A stretch of 64,000 nt of DNA from Colocasia esculenta (taxonomy: Eukaryota; Streptophyta; Magnoliopsida; Alismatales; Araceae), in assembly GCA_014218235.1 (NCBI GenBank), contig CM024758.1:106367698-106431697 (forward strand), read 5' to 3'. Positions 1 through 12,451 of the stretch are shown piece by piece (within the stretch, counting starts at the first letter, position 1; the number at the start of each line of letters is the position of its first letter). The notes beneath the pieces are model-generated. The model was not told the DNA's origin. It made no database searches and saw only the letters and a program-made list of their open reading frames with translations. The position numbers were made by a program, and so were the translations under genes.

Positions 1-712
1 GCTGTTGTACATCCTTTTGGGAACTTGAGGAATTTTTATTGGAAGCTTTTAAAGCAATATATTTTCTTGGATTTTCTTCAATTTCTTTCCTCTTTATGTT
101 TATTTCATAGGTCATCAATGAACCAATCAATTCATCCAATTTCATCTTTGAAAGATCTTTAGAATCCTCAATGACAGTGGCCTTAGTATTCTATGAGGAT
201 GGAAGAGACCGAAGTATCTTCCTAACTAAGTCACTTTCTGAGTATTCTTCTTAAGACCTTTCAGCCTGTTGATTATTAACATGAATCTTGCAAACATATC
301 TGATACGGTTTCATCATTTTTCATTTTAAACATTTCATATTCAGATACTAGCATGCTTGCTTTGGTTTCCCTTACCTCAGACGTACCTTCGTAGATGAGT
401 TCAAGCTTGTCCCACATCTCTTTTGCTGAGGTGCATGTGGAGACTCTTGAATATTCCTTGGGATGTACAGCGCTGCATCATGTTCAATGTGCTCCAGTTG
501 AGAGTTCCTTTCTTAATCTGGTTCTTTGTCCATGTATCTTCATCCTCAGGCAGCACATATGCTCCTTTGCTGACGATCTTCCAAAGCTCAAAGTCTTGAG
601 CTCTCAGAAATACCTGCATGTGATTTTTCCAGTACGGATAGTCAGTGCCATCAAAGAAGGGTGGCATGGACACCGAGTGTCCCTCAGCCATAAACCCCTT
701 GTTAGATTCCAT
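1..712 (-). pseudogene. Ty1/copia gag (UBN2-type), frameshifted
   Basis: Reads leftward from the ATG at 712. The N-terminal part (FDGTDYPYWKNHMQVFLRAQ) is the conserved start of plant copia Gag (DUF4219/UBN2 family), the protein that forms the virus-like particle. The reading frame shifts near 460-475: the continuation KEYSRVSTCTSAKEMWDK is in another frame and runs on through SMLVSEYEMFKMK to about 290. A further frame change and a stop lie near 225-250. From there to the window edge a homologous segment (VIEDSKDLSKMKLDELIGSL, then YEINIKRKE) is readable. Protease, integrase and RT would lie left of the window. It belongs to the same element as the LTR at 788-2071 and cannot be translated intact. 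Confidence 0.88.
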
Positions 713-773
713 GAGATCGAGAATCTCCTGATCGTAAGATCAAGCTTTAAAAGAAATAAATCAGAGAAACCTC

Positions 774-785
774 GCTCTGATACCA
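774..785 (-). promoter_or_regulatory. Primer binding site (initiator tRNA-Met) of the copia element
   Basis: The + strand reads GCTCTGATACCA, i.e. TGGTATCAGAGC on the element strand, complementary to the 3' end of plant initiator tRNA-Met. It lies two bases inside the LTR end at 788, as expected for minus-strand DNA priming, and fixes the element orientation as leftward. Confidence 0.88.
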
Positions 786-1528
786 ATTGAAAGATGCGCG
801 GAATTATCCAATATGGTAATCTAGAAGGGGGGGTTGAATAGATTACTGGAAACTAGAAACATTGTTGCCTTCTTTTCGATGGAAACACAGACTTATCAAA
901 ATTTCAAAGGAATTTAATTTGAATTCGAATTGCTGAGTGTGTGTTTGTTGTGAAAAAAACATGAACAACCTATCTAGCGTGTGTAGAATCAACGTGCCTA
1001 CCAATCATCTATCGTGAAAACATGCAAACCATAGGACACGAGGATTTAAGGTGGTTCGGAGTACACAACTTGTGTATCCTACGTCCACCGTCCACACACA
1101 CATGCAGAACGACTGCTTATGAGCGAGTTCAAACACTACAACACACACCACGTTGTCTGATGCAAACACACGATCAGAACAACACCACACACGTAGATCA
1201 AGCACAAGAGATGCTTGACCCACTGTCATACACATAGAGTATGAAAAAGTAGAAGCAGAGAAGAGTTCAGAGTTGTAGAATCAAATCCTGAGATGGAACT
1301 CTTCAAGATGGTCGTACAGATGAACTTCAAGCTCCGTCTTGACAGGTATCAGTTGATGGAGAAGCTTGAGAGATGGACAAACCAGCTTCAATTCCGTTCG
1401 GAAGATGGTTCTTTCTTTCCCTAGACGGAAGGTTGAAGCAGAGCAGCAGGGAGAAGCTCTCTCTCTTGGTTTTTTATTAGGGTTTGGTATGGTGGCTTCT
1501 CTTGTGCGAAAATACCTCTAGATGTTCC

Positions 1529-1538
1529 TTATATATGG
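1529..1538 (-). promoter_or_regulatory. Putative TATA box of the copia LTR
   Basis: Minus strand CATATATAAGG, about 530 bp inside the LTR from its 5' end. It would put U3 at roughly 1500-2071 and the palindrome cluster 80-290 bp upstream of the box. Confidence 0.5.
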
Positions 1539-1622
1539 GTGTTCAAGTATGGTAAGACGTGGTAAAACGAATCACCCAAATAAGAAACGTATCCAAATCT
1601 CGGATCTTGAGGTTTCTCTTCG

Positions 1623-1821
1623 TCTGTCGACAGCAGCCTATGCATCTGTCGACAGGTGCTAACAGGTTTGCAAAATCCAGAACACTGGTCTTCCGGGAAA
1701 CAGTTTCCTGTGTGTAGCTGTCGACAGGCGATCTGGATCTGTCGACAGGTACTGTTGTCCTGAACTTTGTCTTGTCTCCCTGTGCTTGGCTGTCGACAGG
1801 GCCTTGTAGATCTGTCGACAG
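1623..1821. repeat. Cluster of six CTGTCGACAG palindromes in the copia LTR
   Basis: The exact 10-bp palindrome starts at 1623, 1646, 1718, 1739, 1790 and 1812, so it comes as three pairs spaced 21-23 bp apart. Sequence between pairs is not conserved. Its place upstream of the TATA box suggests protein-binding sites or hairpins; this is inference. Confidence 0.85.
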
Positions 1822-2071
1822 GCACTTGTTTAACTTGAGTTTCTTGAGATTTTGCTCTGGAATTTGGTACATTGTTTTGCATACATTCACACCTACATTT
1901 AAGAGCATTGTTAGTGAGATATAATGAACATTTAAACAATCAATTGACACATGTTCTTTCTTGATTATCATTTGGTTGAGTTTGTCATTTTCATCATGTT
2001 TCACATAGTCACATAACATCAATTTGGGTTGTTCATCATAAAAAACAAACATAACACATGTAAACCCAACA

Positions 2072-2678
2072 GTGAGGACCTAGAAGAGGCTCCTCTCTGC
2101 TACTGCTGCTACTGGGGCTGCCAGGTCTCTCTCTCCAAGGTGGTGGCCTTAGCCACGCCCTCTCCCAAAGTGGCACACATGTGAGCAGTCATGCCCCACC
2201 TCAAATCTGGCCTCAGTCCTGCGATGAACCTCTCTACACAAGTCTGCTCACTGCTAGAAACATGAGGAACATGCCTCAATAACCGGACGAACCTCTGATG
2301 GTACTGAGTAACTGTGAGATCGCCCTGAACCAACTCGTGGAACTGATCTCGTCTCTCATGTCGAGCATAGTCAAGAAAATACTCGCCGTGAAAGACCCCC
2401 AAAAACCGCTGCCATGTGATCTGATCCAAATGCTACCCTGGAAAGTGGGTCTGCCGCTGAACTCTCCACCACTCATGGGCTAGTCCCTTGAGCTGATACA
2501 CTGCCAGTCTGACCTGGTCCTCCTCGGCACACTCCATAGTCTCGAACGTTTGCTCCAACTCGTGCGTCTAACTCTCTGCCTTGTCTGGATCATACTCACC
2601 AAAGAACATCGGTGGTCGGAGATGCAAGAACCTCTCCAAGAGGGCGGTCCTGTCCTCAGTGATAGCCGTCCTCCTCCG
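2072..2678 (-). pseudogene. Ty3/gypsy gag (retrotrans_gag) fragment of element C
   Basis: Leftward reading. RTALLERFLHLRPPMFFGEY near the N-terminal side, then LAVYQLKGLAHEWWRVQRQ and ITWQRFLGVFHGEYFLDYAR, are diagnostic of the plant gypsy Gag capsid domain. In-frame stops interrupt it after DPDKAES and after HFPG. The N-terminal ~150 residues and the primer site are missing at the 2679 junction, and the C-terminal part is cut off by the copia LTR at 2071. Sequence differs clearly from the gag at 4541-5199, so this is another family. Confidence 0.85.
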
Positions 2679-4540
2679 TGATATATATTATATTATATAA
2701 TTAAATAACAACATTTATATCTTCTACCTACGCAGGAAAGTGCGGAAGCAAGTCACTAACTAACACGGTACGGAAAAACACTACGGTCAAAAACTTCGTA
2801 CGACTGCACGTCATGACCACCACACGGCTGGCAACACAGCGGAGCGAACCCTGCCTGGACAAGAGACACTAGCTACAGAAAACACTACCACTAGTCAACC
2901 AGTCAGGTGCGTCCACTGACGTCTTATCCTCAACCTAGGTCCAAACCTCTACGTCTCGTCAGAGTGAGGCAGGGACACAAAGTAGCACAATAGTAACCGT
3001 CGTAGTCTGGCCGGACTACGGTCCTATGCCTGGCCTCTCTAAGTGGTTCCAGGGCCGCAAAGAGTGAGGCAGTGAGAAAGAGGACTGACTGGCCTGCGCC
3101 GGGAAGGACTCCAAACGAACTCTGCGTCCCAGACCAACCACCAGAGCTCTGCAAACGACTCAACGCCGTTGTCCTAACCACCGTTTTCCCCTCCGCTCCA
3201 GAGTCTGCGACTCAAGCACGCCCGCCGCCAGGAGTACTTCCTCAACAGGCGCGCGGGGACGGGGGTCCCAGGTAACGGTAACAACCTCTGTCACGGGACA
3301 ACCCCTCAAGTGCCGAGCACCGAGCGAACGACTAGTGTAGGACCATACTAGGGAACTAGCATTGGTGCCACGAGTACAGTAAGAAGCGAAAAAGATGAAG
3401 ACTCCACAAAAAATGGAACTCCGCAAGACCTACCTGTCTCTGCTGTAGTCGCGACGCATCGGGCCGTCGCGACCATGTCGCGACACCCAGGGCTGTCGCG
3501 ACACCGTCACGGTGGCTCAAGCCATCGCGACCATGTCGCGACGCCCAAGAGCGTCGCGATGTTGTCGCGGCGGCCTAGCCGGTCGCGACATCATCGCGAC
3601 CTCTATACTGGTCGCGTTCTCAGCCGAGAGGGGTTCCGGAATGATCCTCCCAAAGACCACCCCAAATTCGGTACAAACCACACCAATAGGGGGAGGGGAG
3701 CATGGAAAATGCCATAGGGACTTCTAATCATGCCAAACCACCCTCAAAACCCCATAAAACATGGATTGCAACGAATCTACGCTCGATGGAAACCTCACTC
3801 AACACAAGCATGATCCTCACACCCCACAACCCCAAACCACGGAGAAATCACCATCTCACTGGGGAAGGGAGCATGCTTAGAACGAGAGGAGTCAAGGGTC
3901 CCTACCTCCAAGAGTAGAGCCGACCTGTTGGGGCCTTCACGTCGGAATGGCCACCTCCTCCTCGCTCCAAGATCCACGATCACGCCGCCTGCATGAACGG
4001 GGCATCACCTCCCACCACGAGCACCTCAAGAACGCCGAGAAACCACCGAAGAAGAGGGAGCTCGGGGGAGGAAGAAGAAGGAGAAGAAGAGGAAGGAAAG
4101 GGGGAGAGGGGGAAATGGGGCGCTGGCCTCGGTTTTAAATCGACGGGCCCCAAGACATGACGGGTCGGCTCGGTGCGACAACGAGCATGTCATGGCGCCC
4201 CTGGGCGTCGCGACCATGTCGCGACGGCCACCCACGGCGCGACACCAAAAGCGGTCAAACCTCGAAGATCGGGAAACAAGAACGCGACGGCTGACCAGGT
4301 CGCGTCAATGTTGTACGCACCAGATGCCCGACAAGGCCATTCTAACAGACAGGACAGAGATTATGTCAGTTAGAAAAGTAGTCGCGACACCTTCAGACGG
4401 CGCGACAAGAATGCGACGCCCACCCCCATCGCGACCTGAATGTGACGGCCAAGTGTGTCGCCACACAACCCTACCGTGACGGGCTCCCCTGTCGCGAACC
4501 TGAGGACAGGGCCAAGGGCCCATCAGGGGCGGGTCTTACA
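2679..4540 (-). mobile_element. LTR-like block of gypsy element C
   Basis: The right end (…GGGTCTTACA at 4540, i.e. TGTAAGACCC on the element strand) cuts straight into the gag reading frame of element A, which marks a true element terminus. The left boundary is uncertain: an AT-rich stretch (2681-2710) meets gag of C without a primer site, so the inner end is probably deleted. The block holds two clusters of TCGCGAC-type palindromes (about 3440-3610 and 4190-4500), as in the other gypsy LTRs here. ORFs across it have no recognisable protein similarity. Confidence 0.6.
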
Positions 4541-5199
4541 ATCATAGTGTTATCAGTAACCACATATAGAGCATATATACTCAACGTCATGAACCTCATT
4601 TGATATTCTAGCACTGACTGGTTCCCTTGTTGCAACGTCCGGAACTGCTCCCTCTTAGCCTGTTGTATCTGAACTGGAAAGAAAGTATCATTGAATACCG
4701 CCAAGAACTCTGGCCAAGTAATGGTATCCTCTATCCTTCCTGCAAACGCCGTCTGCATCTTCAATCTCCACCATTCTTGTGTAATTCCACGCAACTGATA
4801 GGTAGCTAGTATCACCCTATCAGCTTGTGAACACCTCATAATAACATAAACCCTCTCAAACTCATGCACCCAGTGCTCTGCTGTGTCGGGATTTGGACCT
4901 CCTGAATATGTGGGTGACTGCAACCGCAGAAACCTCTCTACTAGTGCTGTAGGCTCCTCCACACTGACTACCCGTGCTGGTACTTCAGGAAGTATAGGTA
5001 CAACGGGTGGTGGTGGGGGTGGTGCCACTGGTACTGCCTCCTCCACAATCGGCGGTACCTCTACTGCTGGCTGTACTGGTGCCTGGTGATCCAATCTGGT
5101 ACAGATCTCTGTAAGGCTTTCCCATATCCTTTCTATCATCTGATGCGTAGTCTCCTCAGGTTCATCTCCACCTCCTCCCCAATCTCTCTTGTCTGCCAT
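4541..5199 (-). pseudogene. Ty3/gypsy gag N-terminal half of element A, interrupted
   Basis: Starts with ATG at 5199 (MADKRDWGGGG), 140 bp inside the primer site. A proline/valine-rich linker is followed by the retrotrans_gag capsid domain: EEPTALVERFLRL, ATYQLRGITQEWWRLKMQ and ITWPEFLAVFNDTFFPVQ. The frame is open for about 220 residues and stops being Gag at 4540, where LTR C is inserted. The zinc knuckle and pol are not present on this side. The open frame suggests element A was intact until C landed in it. Confidence 0.88.
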
Positions 5200-5339
5200 T
5201 TCTAATCCTGCACAAATATCATTCCAACCACACAACATACAACAAATCAATACAAAAACCAGGGTCAACTACCTGTAGTGAGCTAAAGTAGAGAACAGGC
5301 TATGCAAATTTTCGATTCCTTTATATTCACACGGACCTT

Positions 5340-5351
5340 GCTCTGATACCA
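5340..5351 (-). promoter_or_regulatory. Primer binding site (initiator tRNA-Met) of element A
   Basis: GCTCTGATACCA on the + strand, the complement of the TGGTATCAGAGC primer site, two bases from the LTR end at 5354. It identifies 5354 as the 3' end of a leftward-oriented 5' LTR. Confidence 0.9.
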
Positions 5352-6716
5352 ACTGTAGCGGTCCACGTCGTTCAAACCCGTTAACCTAATAACGTGCTTG
5401 ACCCGACTCCGCCTCCCGCGAACGAGCTGTAGCCTCGCAAGGGATACCATTCACAAGGCCGTAGAATTATAAAGAAAATAGCTTAAATATATATAAGATT
5501 GCCATCTCACAAATATTTACATGAAATATACATAGCCATTTTCTCAACTGTAGCCAGACATAAGTACAACAACAACCTGGGACATACCCCGAGGTGTACA
5601 AAGAAAGAAGATTACACTGCTGGTGGTGCAGACCCAACTCCGCTACGGTGCGGTTCCGAACTAAAAGAGGGGCGAGAATCCTCCTGCTCTCCCTTCTGGA
5701 AGAAGTAGGGGTGAGCCTCATAAGTCACAGGCTCAGTAGGGAAACTTCCCTAAAAGTCGTACAATTCAAACTCACAAAGTACAGAAGTAGGAAGCTACAC
5801 TAGGCAATTTATAGGAATAGCTACACATGATATTAAAGCTGTAAATAACAATTATCTCAAGCTATTAATAGAAATCAACCTTTAATAAATAAACGGCAAA
5901 CCTTGTCCAAGTGTACGTGCTAAAGTAAAAAATGCCACACTCGGGTTACGAAGACTTGTTCGCGACACCAGCAACTAACATGGACAAACCATACAGGACT
6001 ACCTATCAGCCTCGCAGCCACAGACTAAAGGTTCAGCTACCGCTCTACCACAACAAACCAAAAGAACTGTGGAGACCAACCAACACCACTCCTGTAGATC
6101 ACACTGCCGTAGGCCCATGCCTGGCACCTTTAGGGACTCTGGCCCGAGCTCCCTAAAGTGAGGCACTAGAAAACAGGACTAGTTGGGGCCCAGTGCGTCT
6201 ACTGGTGTCCGTAACCCCCAACCACGAGCGCGCTACAAGCGACAGAACACAAACTCTCACAAGTCGCTGTCCCACTGCCGTCTTTCCCTCAGCCGGACGT
6301 ACAACTCTACACAAGAGTGAGGGTGTCCAGGAAGACGACACAGACCTCGACGGTACACAAGTACAGGGATAAGCCCGAGCACTAACGTGCCTGGCTCACA
6401 CAAAACCTGGGGCTCCCAACTGAAGAGGTATCCACGGTAGGCGTCGTACTACTCGCCACGCGCACACAAATCACGTGAACACCGCTCAAACCACGTGAAC
6501 AACACGTCAACCACGTTAACAACACGTTCCTCAAACTCCACAAGTGTCGTTGCACCGCTTACCATTGACATGCACAACAAATATCGATAATCTGATAATC
6601 ACATAAACATACACATGCCTATTGTCCTCGGAATCCTTATCGCGACAGGCTCTACTGTCGCCTTCAGAACGCGACGCCTCGATACGGCGCGTTCTGAAGA
6701 AGAACGCGACGGGTCG

Positions 6717-9683
6717 TGTCACGCCCCAACGCGGAATATCGGAGCGCGAAGGCAGTTGCAAGAAAAGGTATAGAGCAAATACTAGACATCAAACCATTGC
6801 ACATTGAATAATACTAAATCAAATCTTTCTCATTAATAACTTTTCAAATGTCTAGTTATAACCACTAATATCAGAGCCAATCTATAGGGCCCAATTACAT
6901 TTCAATAAAAGGAAATAACTAACTACAACTCTAAGATAACATAATGACTCGAGGGTACTCCTGACTTCACTCTTGGTCATTCCCTTCCTCGTGAGTGTAT
7001 GTGTCATCCTCGGTCTCACCTGAGAACACAGCATCAAATAACGTAGGGTGAGCGATAACGCCCAGTAGGACTTAAATCTCAGGCTCAAGTAGGCTTTAAC
7101 TAATTAATGCATTTAATGGCAGAGTATCTAAAGATAGCAGGTACAAGAGAGTCAAATATAGCAAGAGATAGCACAATAGAATGAGAGCGAGTATAGTTTC
7201 CAAAGTAGCACAAGTATCGAGTATAACACGAATAGCAGGATGGCCATAGCACAACTAGCACAAGTATAGTAATAGCACGACGAGTATAGCACTTGTTTGT
7301 CATTCTAGACATCGAGAGAGTATAGCACGTTTTGTGTTTTTGATTGTCATATAGATAGTCGAGATAGATAGCACTTGAGTGTAATGCCAAACACTCTGAT
7401 CATTTAACTCCCATGGGCACTAGCACTTTCGGGCGCACATCCCAGGACCAGATCGGGCCCTTTATATATTGCCAGGCATTGGTTATATTATTTATCTTTA
7501 GACAATCAGTCAATGGCCAATATAGAGTACCAAGAAGTAGATGAGAGCACTATATGAATAGACGAGAAAGTGGAGTGAACGTGAATAGACGAGCGAGTAG
7601 AGTACAGATGAGAGCTAGGGGACATTGCACGTAATGCGACGAGTAAACAGGCGATAGTAACAGTTGCACAACACGCGCACGTCGTATTGGCAGTCAGGTG
7701 GAATTCACGATCTTTCCGCTGGCCATGTTATGCACAAGTTCAGAGGTTCGACGTGATTCAAGGTAAGAGCGAACTTCTAATAGCCGTTTGGATCATATTG
7801 ATCCCTAAAGGGTATCATAGGTGTTAGGGTACAACCGGCTCGTCGACCATGTGGGAATCCATGATCAGAGGAGACTTACGGAGGCCTTGGGCAAGAGTTC
7901 ACTAGTCCGGCGAAAGGAATATCCGACGGAGAGATCACCACAAGCCAAGTAAAGTGTGTATATAAAACAGGTGCTCGACGTTCTAGAGGAATTCTAGGAC
8001 AGTGGAGCGTCGATATCGGTACATAAACAACGTGAGAAATAAATACAAGTCCTTTTAAAATAGGGCAATTAATGTACTTTATTTCAATAAATTACCAAAC
8101 ACATTATGAGATATTTTCTGCAAGGTTTCAGCCATATATGGATGGTTCATGTGTGTGCATGTGTAAGAGAAATCATAGATAGAAATAAGTCGTGAAGATG
8201 TATTTAAATTTATTCAATATTGCTCCATTTTTAGGCAAGGTTTTTACTGAGGGTATAACTGTAAAAAGGCGTAAGGATTATTTAGAAAGTGACAGAAATA
8301 TTTTTATGGGTTTTTCCCCAAAATTCCTGTGAAGGCGACATAGTCCAGTGAGGATTGCGACAGGGGTAGGGCAGATCGCGACAGGGTCCTGTACGGGTCG
8401 CGACAGGGCTGTCTTGTTCAGGCGGCCAGAACGCGACGTAGGTACTATCGCATTCAGAAAGCGACATGGAAGGCGTCGCGACGGCTTTAGAAAGCGACAG
8501 GTGGTCGGTCGCAATCAGACCCAGAAGGCGACATATCGGCCTGTCGTAATCAGGTGGTCTGCGCCTGGCTCTGACAGGAATCAGACCAGGCTTTGGATTG
8601 CGGACCAACTTGAATCAAATTGATACAGGGTCATTCAGAAAATCATAACTAAATATATATGCGATGAAAAATCATGAAATCAGTGGCAAATGAAACCAGA
8701 TATGCGAGAGTACTTCCAGTAAATAGGGATTCGAGAGAGAGCGTGGTTTGAACATGGTTTGAGAACGAACAAGAACGAGTAACATAGAACATGACACAGG
8801 GCGTAAGATGGATTTAATTCGAGTAATATGCTCAACAGAAGTTAGGGCTTTCGGGGTTAAAAGATCCCTAACAAGATCAAGTATTTACAATAAAAATTGC
8901 ATAGCATGGGATCAAGTATACAAGGAGATATGGATTTAACATGATGTCTCGGGGTTATCATGTTTGCAGAACTTCAGAAATTAAGAACAAAAGATAGGAT
9001 GGATGGAAAAATATGAAACTTGGGGTTTCGTTCAAGAGGGTAGGAAGAACCTACAGAAAAAGTTTCATAGTTTATGCTTGTGAGAATGCCTACCTTTGAC
9101 TCGATTTGTCTTCTAGGGCTAGAACTTGAAGAACAAGGGAAGAAGCTTCAAGCTCTTCTTCTCTCCACGAAATCCTCTCCTCCTTAGCCTCCTCTCCACG
9201 TCCAGCAACTCTTGGCAACGAGCTAGGGTTGCCCAAGAGAGTTTAAGAGGTGTATTTATGCAAGTATGTATTTCTATTCCTACTACTACTCGAATTCCTC
9301 TTAAATTACGAAATTTCCTTACTCCCACATTCCTTCCTTGCTTTCCAATCTCTATTTAGACTTGGAAAAGATCCAAATTCGTGCTAACCCATATGGGGTA
9401 GGTTTAGGAATCCAATTCCAACTCTAACTTCCTATTTAATGCATTAAATACCCCTTTTCTATTTAGGTAATAATTTAGTTACGAATTTAGGGTATTTTCC
9501 TATTATTCTCCCTTTGTAAATTCATATTTTTGACCCAATAAATTCTAGAAGATCCATTAAGCAAAGCCCATTACTCTTTTCCATTTAATGGGTTTTATTT
9601 AATGCTCTATTTAAATATCCATTTAGCTAGGTTTTAATTCTTTATTTAAATTTTTATTTTTCACAAAAATTCAGGTTGCTACA
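6717..9683 (-). mobile_element. Solo LTR B (gypsy) nested in LTR A
   Basis: 2967 bp, beginning TGTCACGCCCC and ending TTGCTACA. It is flanked by a perfect 5-bp target duplication GGTCG (6712-6716 and 9684-9688). It contains no gag or pol similarity, so it is a solo LTR left by LTR-LTR recombination. The TGTCACGCCCC start matches the LTRs at 38153 and 52189, a related gypsy group; by analogy its 3' end is at the left. A palindromic TCGCGAC cluster lies at 8335-8545. Confidence 0.85.
8335..8545. repeat. GTCGCGAC palindrome cluster in LTR B
   Basis: GC-rich block in an otherwise AT-rich LTR, with many GCGACAGG/GTCGCGAC units (for example around 8377-8405 and 8475-8500), often in inverted orientation. 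The same motif appears in LTR C, LTR A, both LTRs at 34483-41997 and the solo LTR at 52189. Confidence 0.8.
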
Positions 9684-10526
9684 GGTCGGGCTGTCACGTT
9701 CTGAACGCGACAGTCAGGTTCGTCGCCTTCAAGACAATGACTTAATTTCGAGATTCCATCTCCGGAATCCCCATGCAACCTATGCTATCTTACATGAAAC
9801 CCATATATTCAAGCTTTAAACATTGCACTAGCATGGTATCCACTATCTATAGCATGTAAAACAAGCTAAACATGCTAAACATGCAATCTACAATGAGAAA
9901 CAAGGCAGAATCTCCCTACCTTCATGTAGAACGTGAAGAACGACGATACCCCGGTGTTTCCTCTGCTCCGTAGCACGTCCTCGCGGCGAGAGTACGCCAA
10001 AAACGACTCCAAAATGTCAGATCACCCAAAATCCTCCACAAAAACTCTTTCTTGGCCGAGCAGAGCTTTCTGAGCTCTGTTCGGCCGACCTAATGTAATA
10101 AACAACTCAGAGTTATGAACATGACGCACCCTACTATCGCGACAAGAACGCGACGCAGGAGACCGTCGCCTTCACACTGCTGACGCCAGCGGGTCGCCCA
10201 GCGTGCGCAACGCGGCGAACATGCAGATGAAGACTCTAACCGGTGATAACAAGAACACGACACCCAAGTCTGTTGCATTAAGAACGTGACGTCCAGCCCT
10301 GTCGCGTTCATAAACAGTGAACTGATGGGTGCTTTAGGCCCAACCTTTCGGCCCACAAATCCCCGCAACCTGCGTAAACACCTGAAACTCAAGCCACAGA
10401 CCATACACTGGCCTCCACAACCATTAATCCACGATCTGAACGGTCAATACGCTACAGTTGTGTCTGAAAAAAAATTTTTTATAGATTTACGGCTTTGCAG
10501 CCGAGGCATGTACAATATTAACCAGC

Positions 10527-12451
10527 CTAGGGGAGAGAAGGAGGAACGTCGGAGCCCGATGGGTTGACAGTCGCAGCCTCAACTGTGTTGGCACTGAGAC
10601 CTTCCTCAGGCACCGAGGGTGAAGAATCAACATTTTCCTCATCATCGAGAGGCTCGAGGTCCGACAGGTCAAGGTCCGAAAATGCCTCCCGCACGAGCTT
10701 GAGACAATAATTGTACCCTTCCTGGAAGAGACAGTCGATTTGCCTCTTCAAAGTGTTAGATTCACGGTACTCCACTACTGCCTTCTCGCACTTCTCAGCC
10801 ACAATCTGGTCGAACCGAGACTTGGTATCCTCGTGAGCCTTTTTCTCAGAGCTTAGGGCCTCCTCAGCAGCCTGAAGAGCTATGCAGGCTTTGGCCATCC
10901 CGTGAGCCAGAGTGGAAGCCCTCTCTACAGCCTTGGAGGCTTCATCAGAGTCTTGTTGCCTTAGCTTCTCGGCCTCTTCGGCTCTTTTCTCCGTGGTCTC
11001 TAACTTCTGCTGAGTCTTAGTGATATGTTGATCGGCCCTTTTGCGGCTTGCGTTGGTTCGCTGTAACAGAAGGTTGTACAACGACAACTGCTCTTAGATG
11101 CCTCAGTAGAGGCCTTCGATAACCCCCTCGAACTTTTGGCCAACATGTTGGGCCCTGATAGGGGGAGGAACCGATCTGCGTCCCCATTGAGTGGCCGTCA
11201 GGTTCTCGGACTGCTGGCTCGGTACTGAGGTCGTTGGAAGTAACTTCTCGACGAACCCCAAAGATGGCTCACACTCGGGGGGGGGGGGGGGGGGGGGCAT
11301 TGGATTGCTATCACTAGTAAGCGATCCAACGCCATGATCAGACTGGCCCTCGGGTGCCCTCTTGGTAGTCTTCACTAGAGGACGGGGCACGTTGGCAATA
11401 GCTTGTTCTTCTAGGAGCATGTCGGAGACAATCTTGACGTCAGGCTCGACACACGCCCCCTTTGGAGCTTTTCTTGCCCTGGGTCTGAAAACGCTCGACT
11501 ACAGAGTGGACCATGTCAGAGCCGGTCTTCCTCTTGTCGGCCATCTCTGCAAAGAGGAATTAAATGTAAAATCCTGGGTGAAATTCCATGCAAAAGAGAA
11601 AGGAGTGGTATGTAGGCCGAAATCCCAGACCTTCTTAAGCTTTGGCGATCAGGTTGAGGAGCTCCTCGGAAAGGGTGTACAGGTCAGGAGCTTTCGTATC
11701 TTGCAATGCCTTGAATTCCGACACCTCATCTAAGACGAGATGGAGAGGTCGAAATGTTTTGCTTTTGATGTTGATGGCCGACCAAGTGGTAGGAAAGGGC
11801 CATCCGCTCGTGTGATAGACGAAGCAATAACTCCTCTTCCAGACGTGGATAGAGAATGGCATACGACCGAGAAGTTGTCAACCTTGACGAGCGGCAAAGT
11901 AAAGCCAATCGCTGAATGCCCTTACGGTAAAACAATAGAAGAGAAGACGGGTGGTTGGTTCGAATTTGGCTAGAGCGCAGATGGCTAGGAAGCCGACAAC
12001 TGACTGCCAAGAATTTGGGGCCAGTTGCAAAGGAGCGGCTCCCAGCAGCAGAAGAAGTTGAAGGATGTCGAGGGAATTGAAGGCCAGCTCGGACGACCTT
12101 GGTATACAAATAGAACTCGTTCTCCATGGAATGATGGGCTCAGTATTTTTTGCTGGCGAGGATCATGGAGTCAGAAGGGAAGACGAGGCCAGGGTGCTCC
12201 ATGACCCAATTAAGGGAGTCGTCGGTAATTTTCGACATAGCGTCCCCTCCCGTCTCGGCCTGGCGTCGTGAGACGGCATGAGCAGAGGGCTTCCTGGGCT
12301 CATACGTCCTAGGATTGACTGAGAGCTCGAACGTCTCCACAATGGGAGTCGCCCTCACCTCAGACGGGCTCGAAGATTGAGCAGACGAGGAGTCCTCGGA
12401 AGAAGAACCCCTCAATGAGGAGGACTCGGAAGAACTAGAAGAGGAACTCAT
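10527..12451 (-). pseudogene. Antisense extra ORF of a Tat-like gypsy element ('putative gypsy type transposon' family)
   Basis: Starts at 12451 with a serine-rich N-terminus, then WVMEHPGLVFPSDSM and, after an in-frame TGA near 12139, MENEFYLYTKVVRAGLQFPR. A frameshift follows; LLLLLGAAPLQLAPNSWQ then VVGFLAICALAKFE is readable in another frame and resembles the plant 'transposase (putative), gypsy type' domain (PF04195). A proline run encoded by a 22-bp poly-G tract (11277-11298) precedes a coiled-coil C-terminal region rich in Glu, Lys, Arg and Ala (11087-10640) and an acidic tail. In Tat-lineage retrotransposons such ORFs lie antisense between pol and the 3' LTR, which fits the + oriented LTR start at 13013. 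Function is unknown. Confidence 0.7.
11277..11298. repeat. Poly-G tract (22 bp)
   Basis: Uninterrupted G run, read as polyproline on the minus strand in the extra ORF. Length is likely to be unstable or affected by sequencing. Confidence 0.9.

Larger units (their letters stand above)
788..2071 (-). mobile_element. 5' LTR of copia (SIRE/Maximus-like) element
   Basis: About 1284 bp, TG...CA bounded. The element's 5' end is at 2071 (TGTTGGGTTTAC on the minus strand) and the 3' end at 788, next to the primer site. Near the inner end the + strand contains a G-run followed by TTGAATAG, a motif seen in SIRE-type LTRs and shared with the solo LTR at 17807-19560. It is inserted in the gag of gypsy element C, so it is younger than C. 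A minus-strand TATA box lies at 1529-1538 and six CTGTCGACAG palindromes lie upstream of it. The other LTR is outside the window. Confidence 0.8.
5354..10456 (-). mobile_element. 5' LTR of gypsy element A (split by solo LTR B)
   Basis: Bounded by TGTAGC at 5354 and GCTACA at 10456, a 6-bp terminal inverted repeat. Removing nested LTR B plus one TSD copy leaves about 2.13 kb. The palindrome-rich segment (gcgacAGG/gtcgcc type) is continuous across the insertion (6640-6716 joined to 9689-9730), supporting one original LTR. A second cluster lies at 10138-10315. The flank right of it (GTTGT, 10457-10461) would be the TSD; its partner is outside the window. No coding sequence was recognised. Confidence 0.75.

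Noticed and set aside
3947..4235. Basic Arg-rich ORFs in LTR C
   Set aside because: Composition artefacts of a GA-rich stretch and the GTCGCGAC clusters.
2679..5199. One gag gene split by LTR C
   Set aside because: The gag pieces on the two sides cover the same domain with different sequences, so they are from two elements.
5354..9683. A single 4.3-kb LTR with TGTAGC…GCTACA ends
   Set aside because: The GGTCG duplication at 6712 and 9684 shows that 6717-9683 is a separate nested solo LTR; LTR A really ends at 10456.
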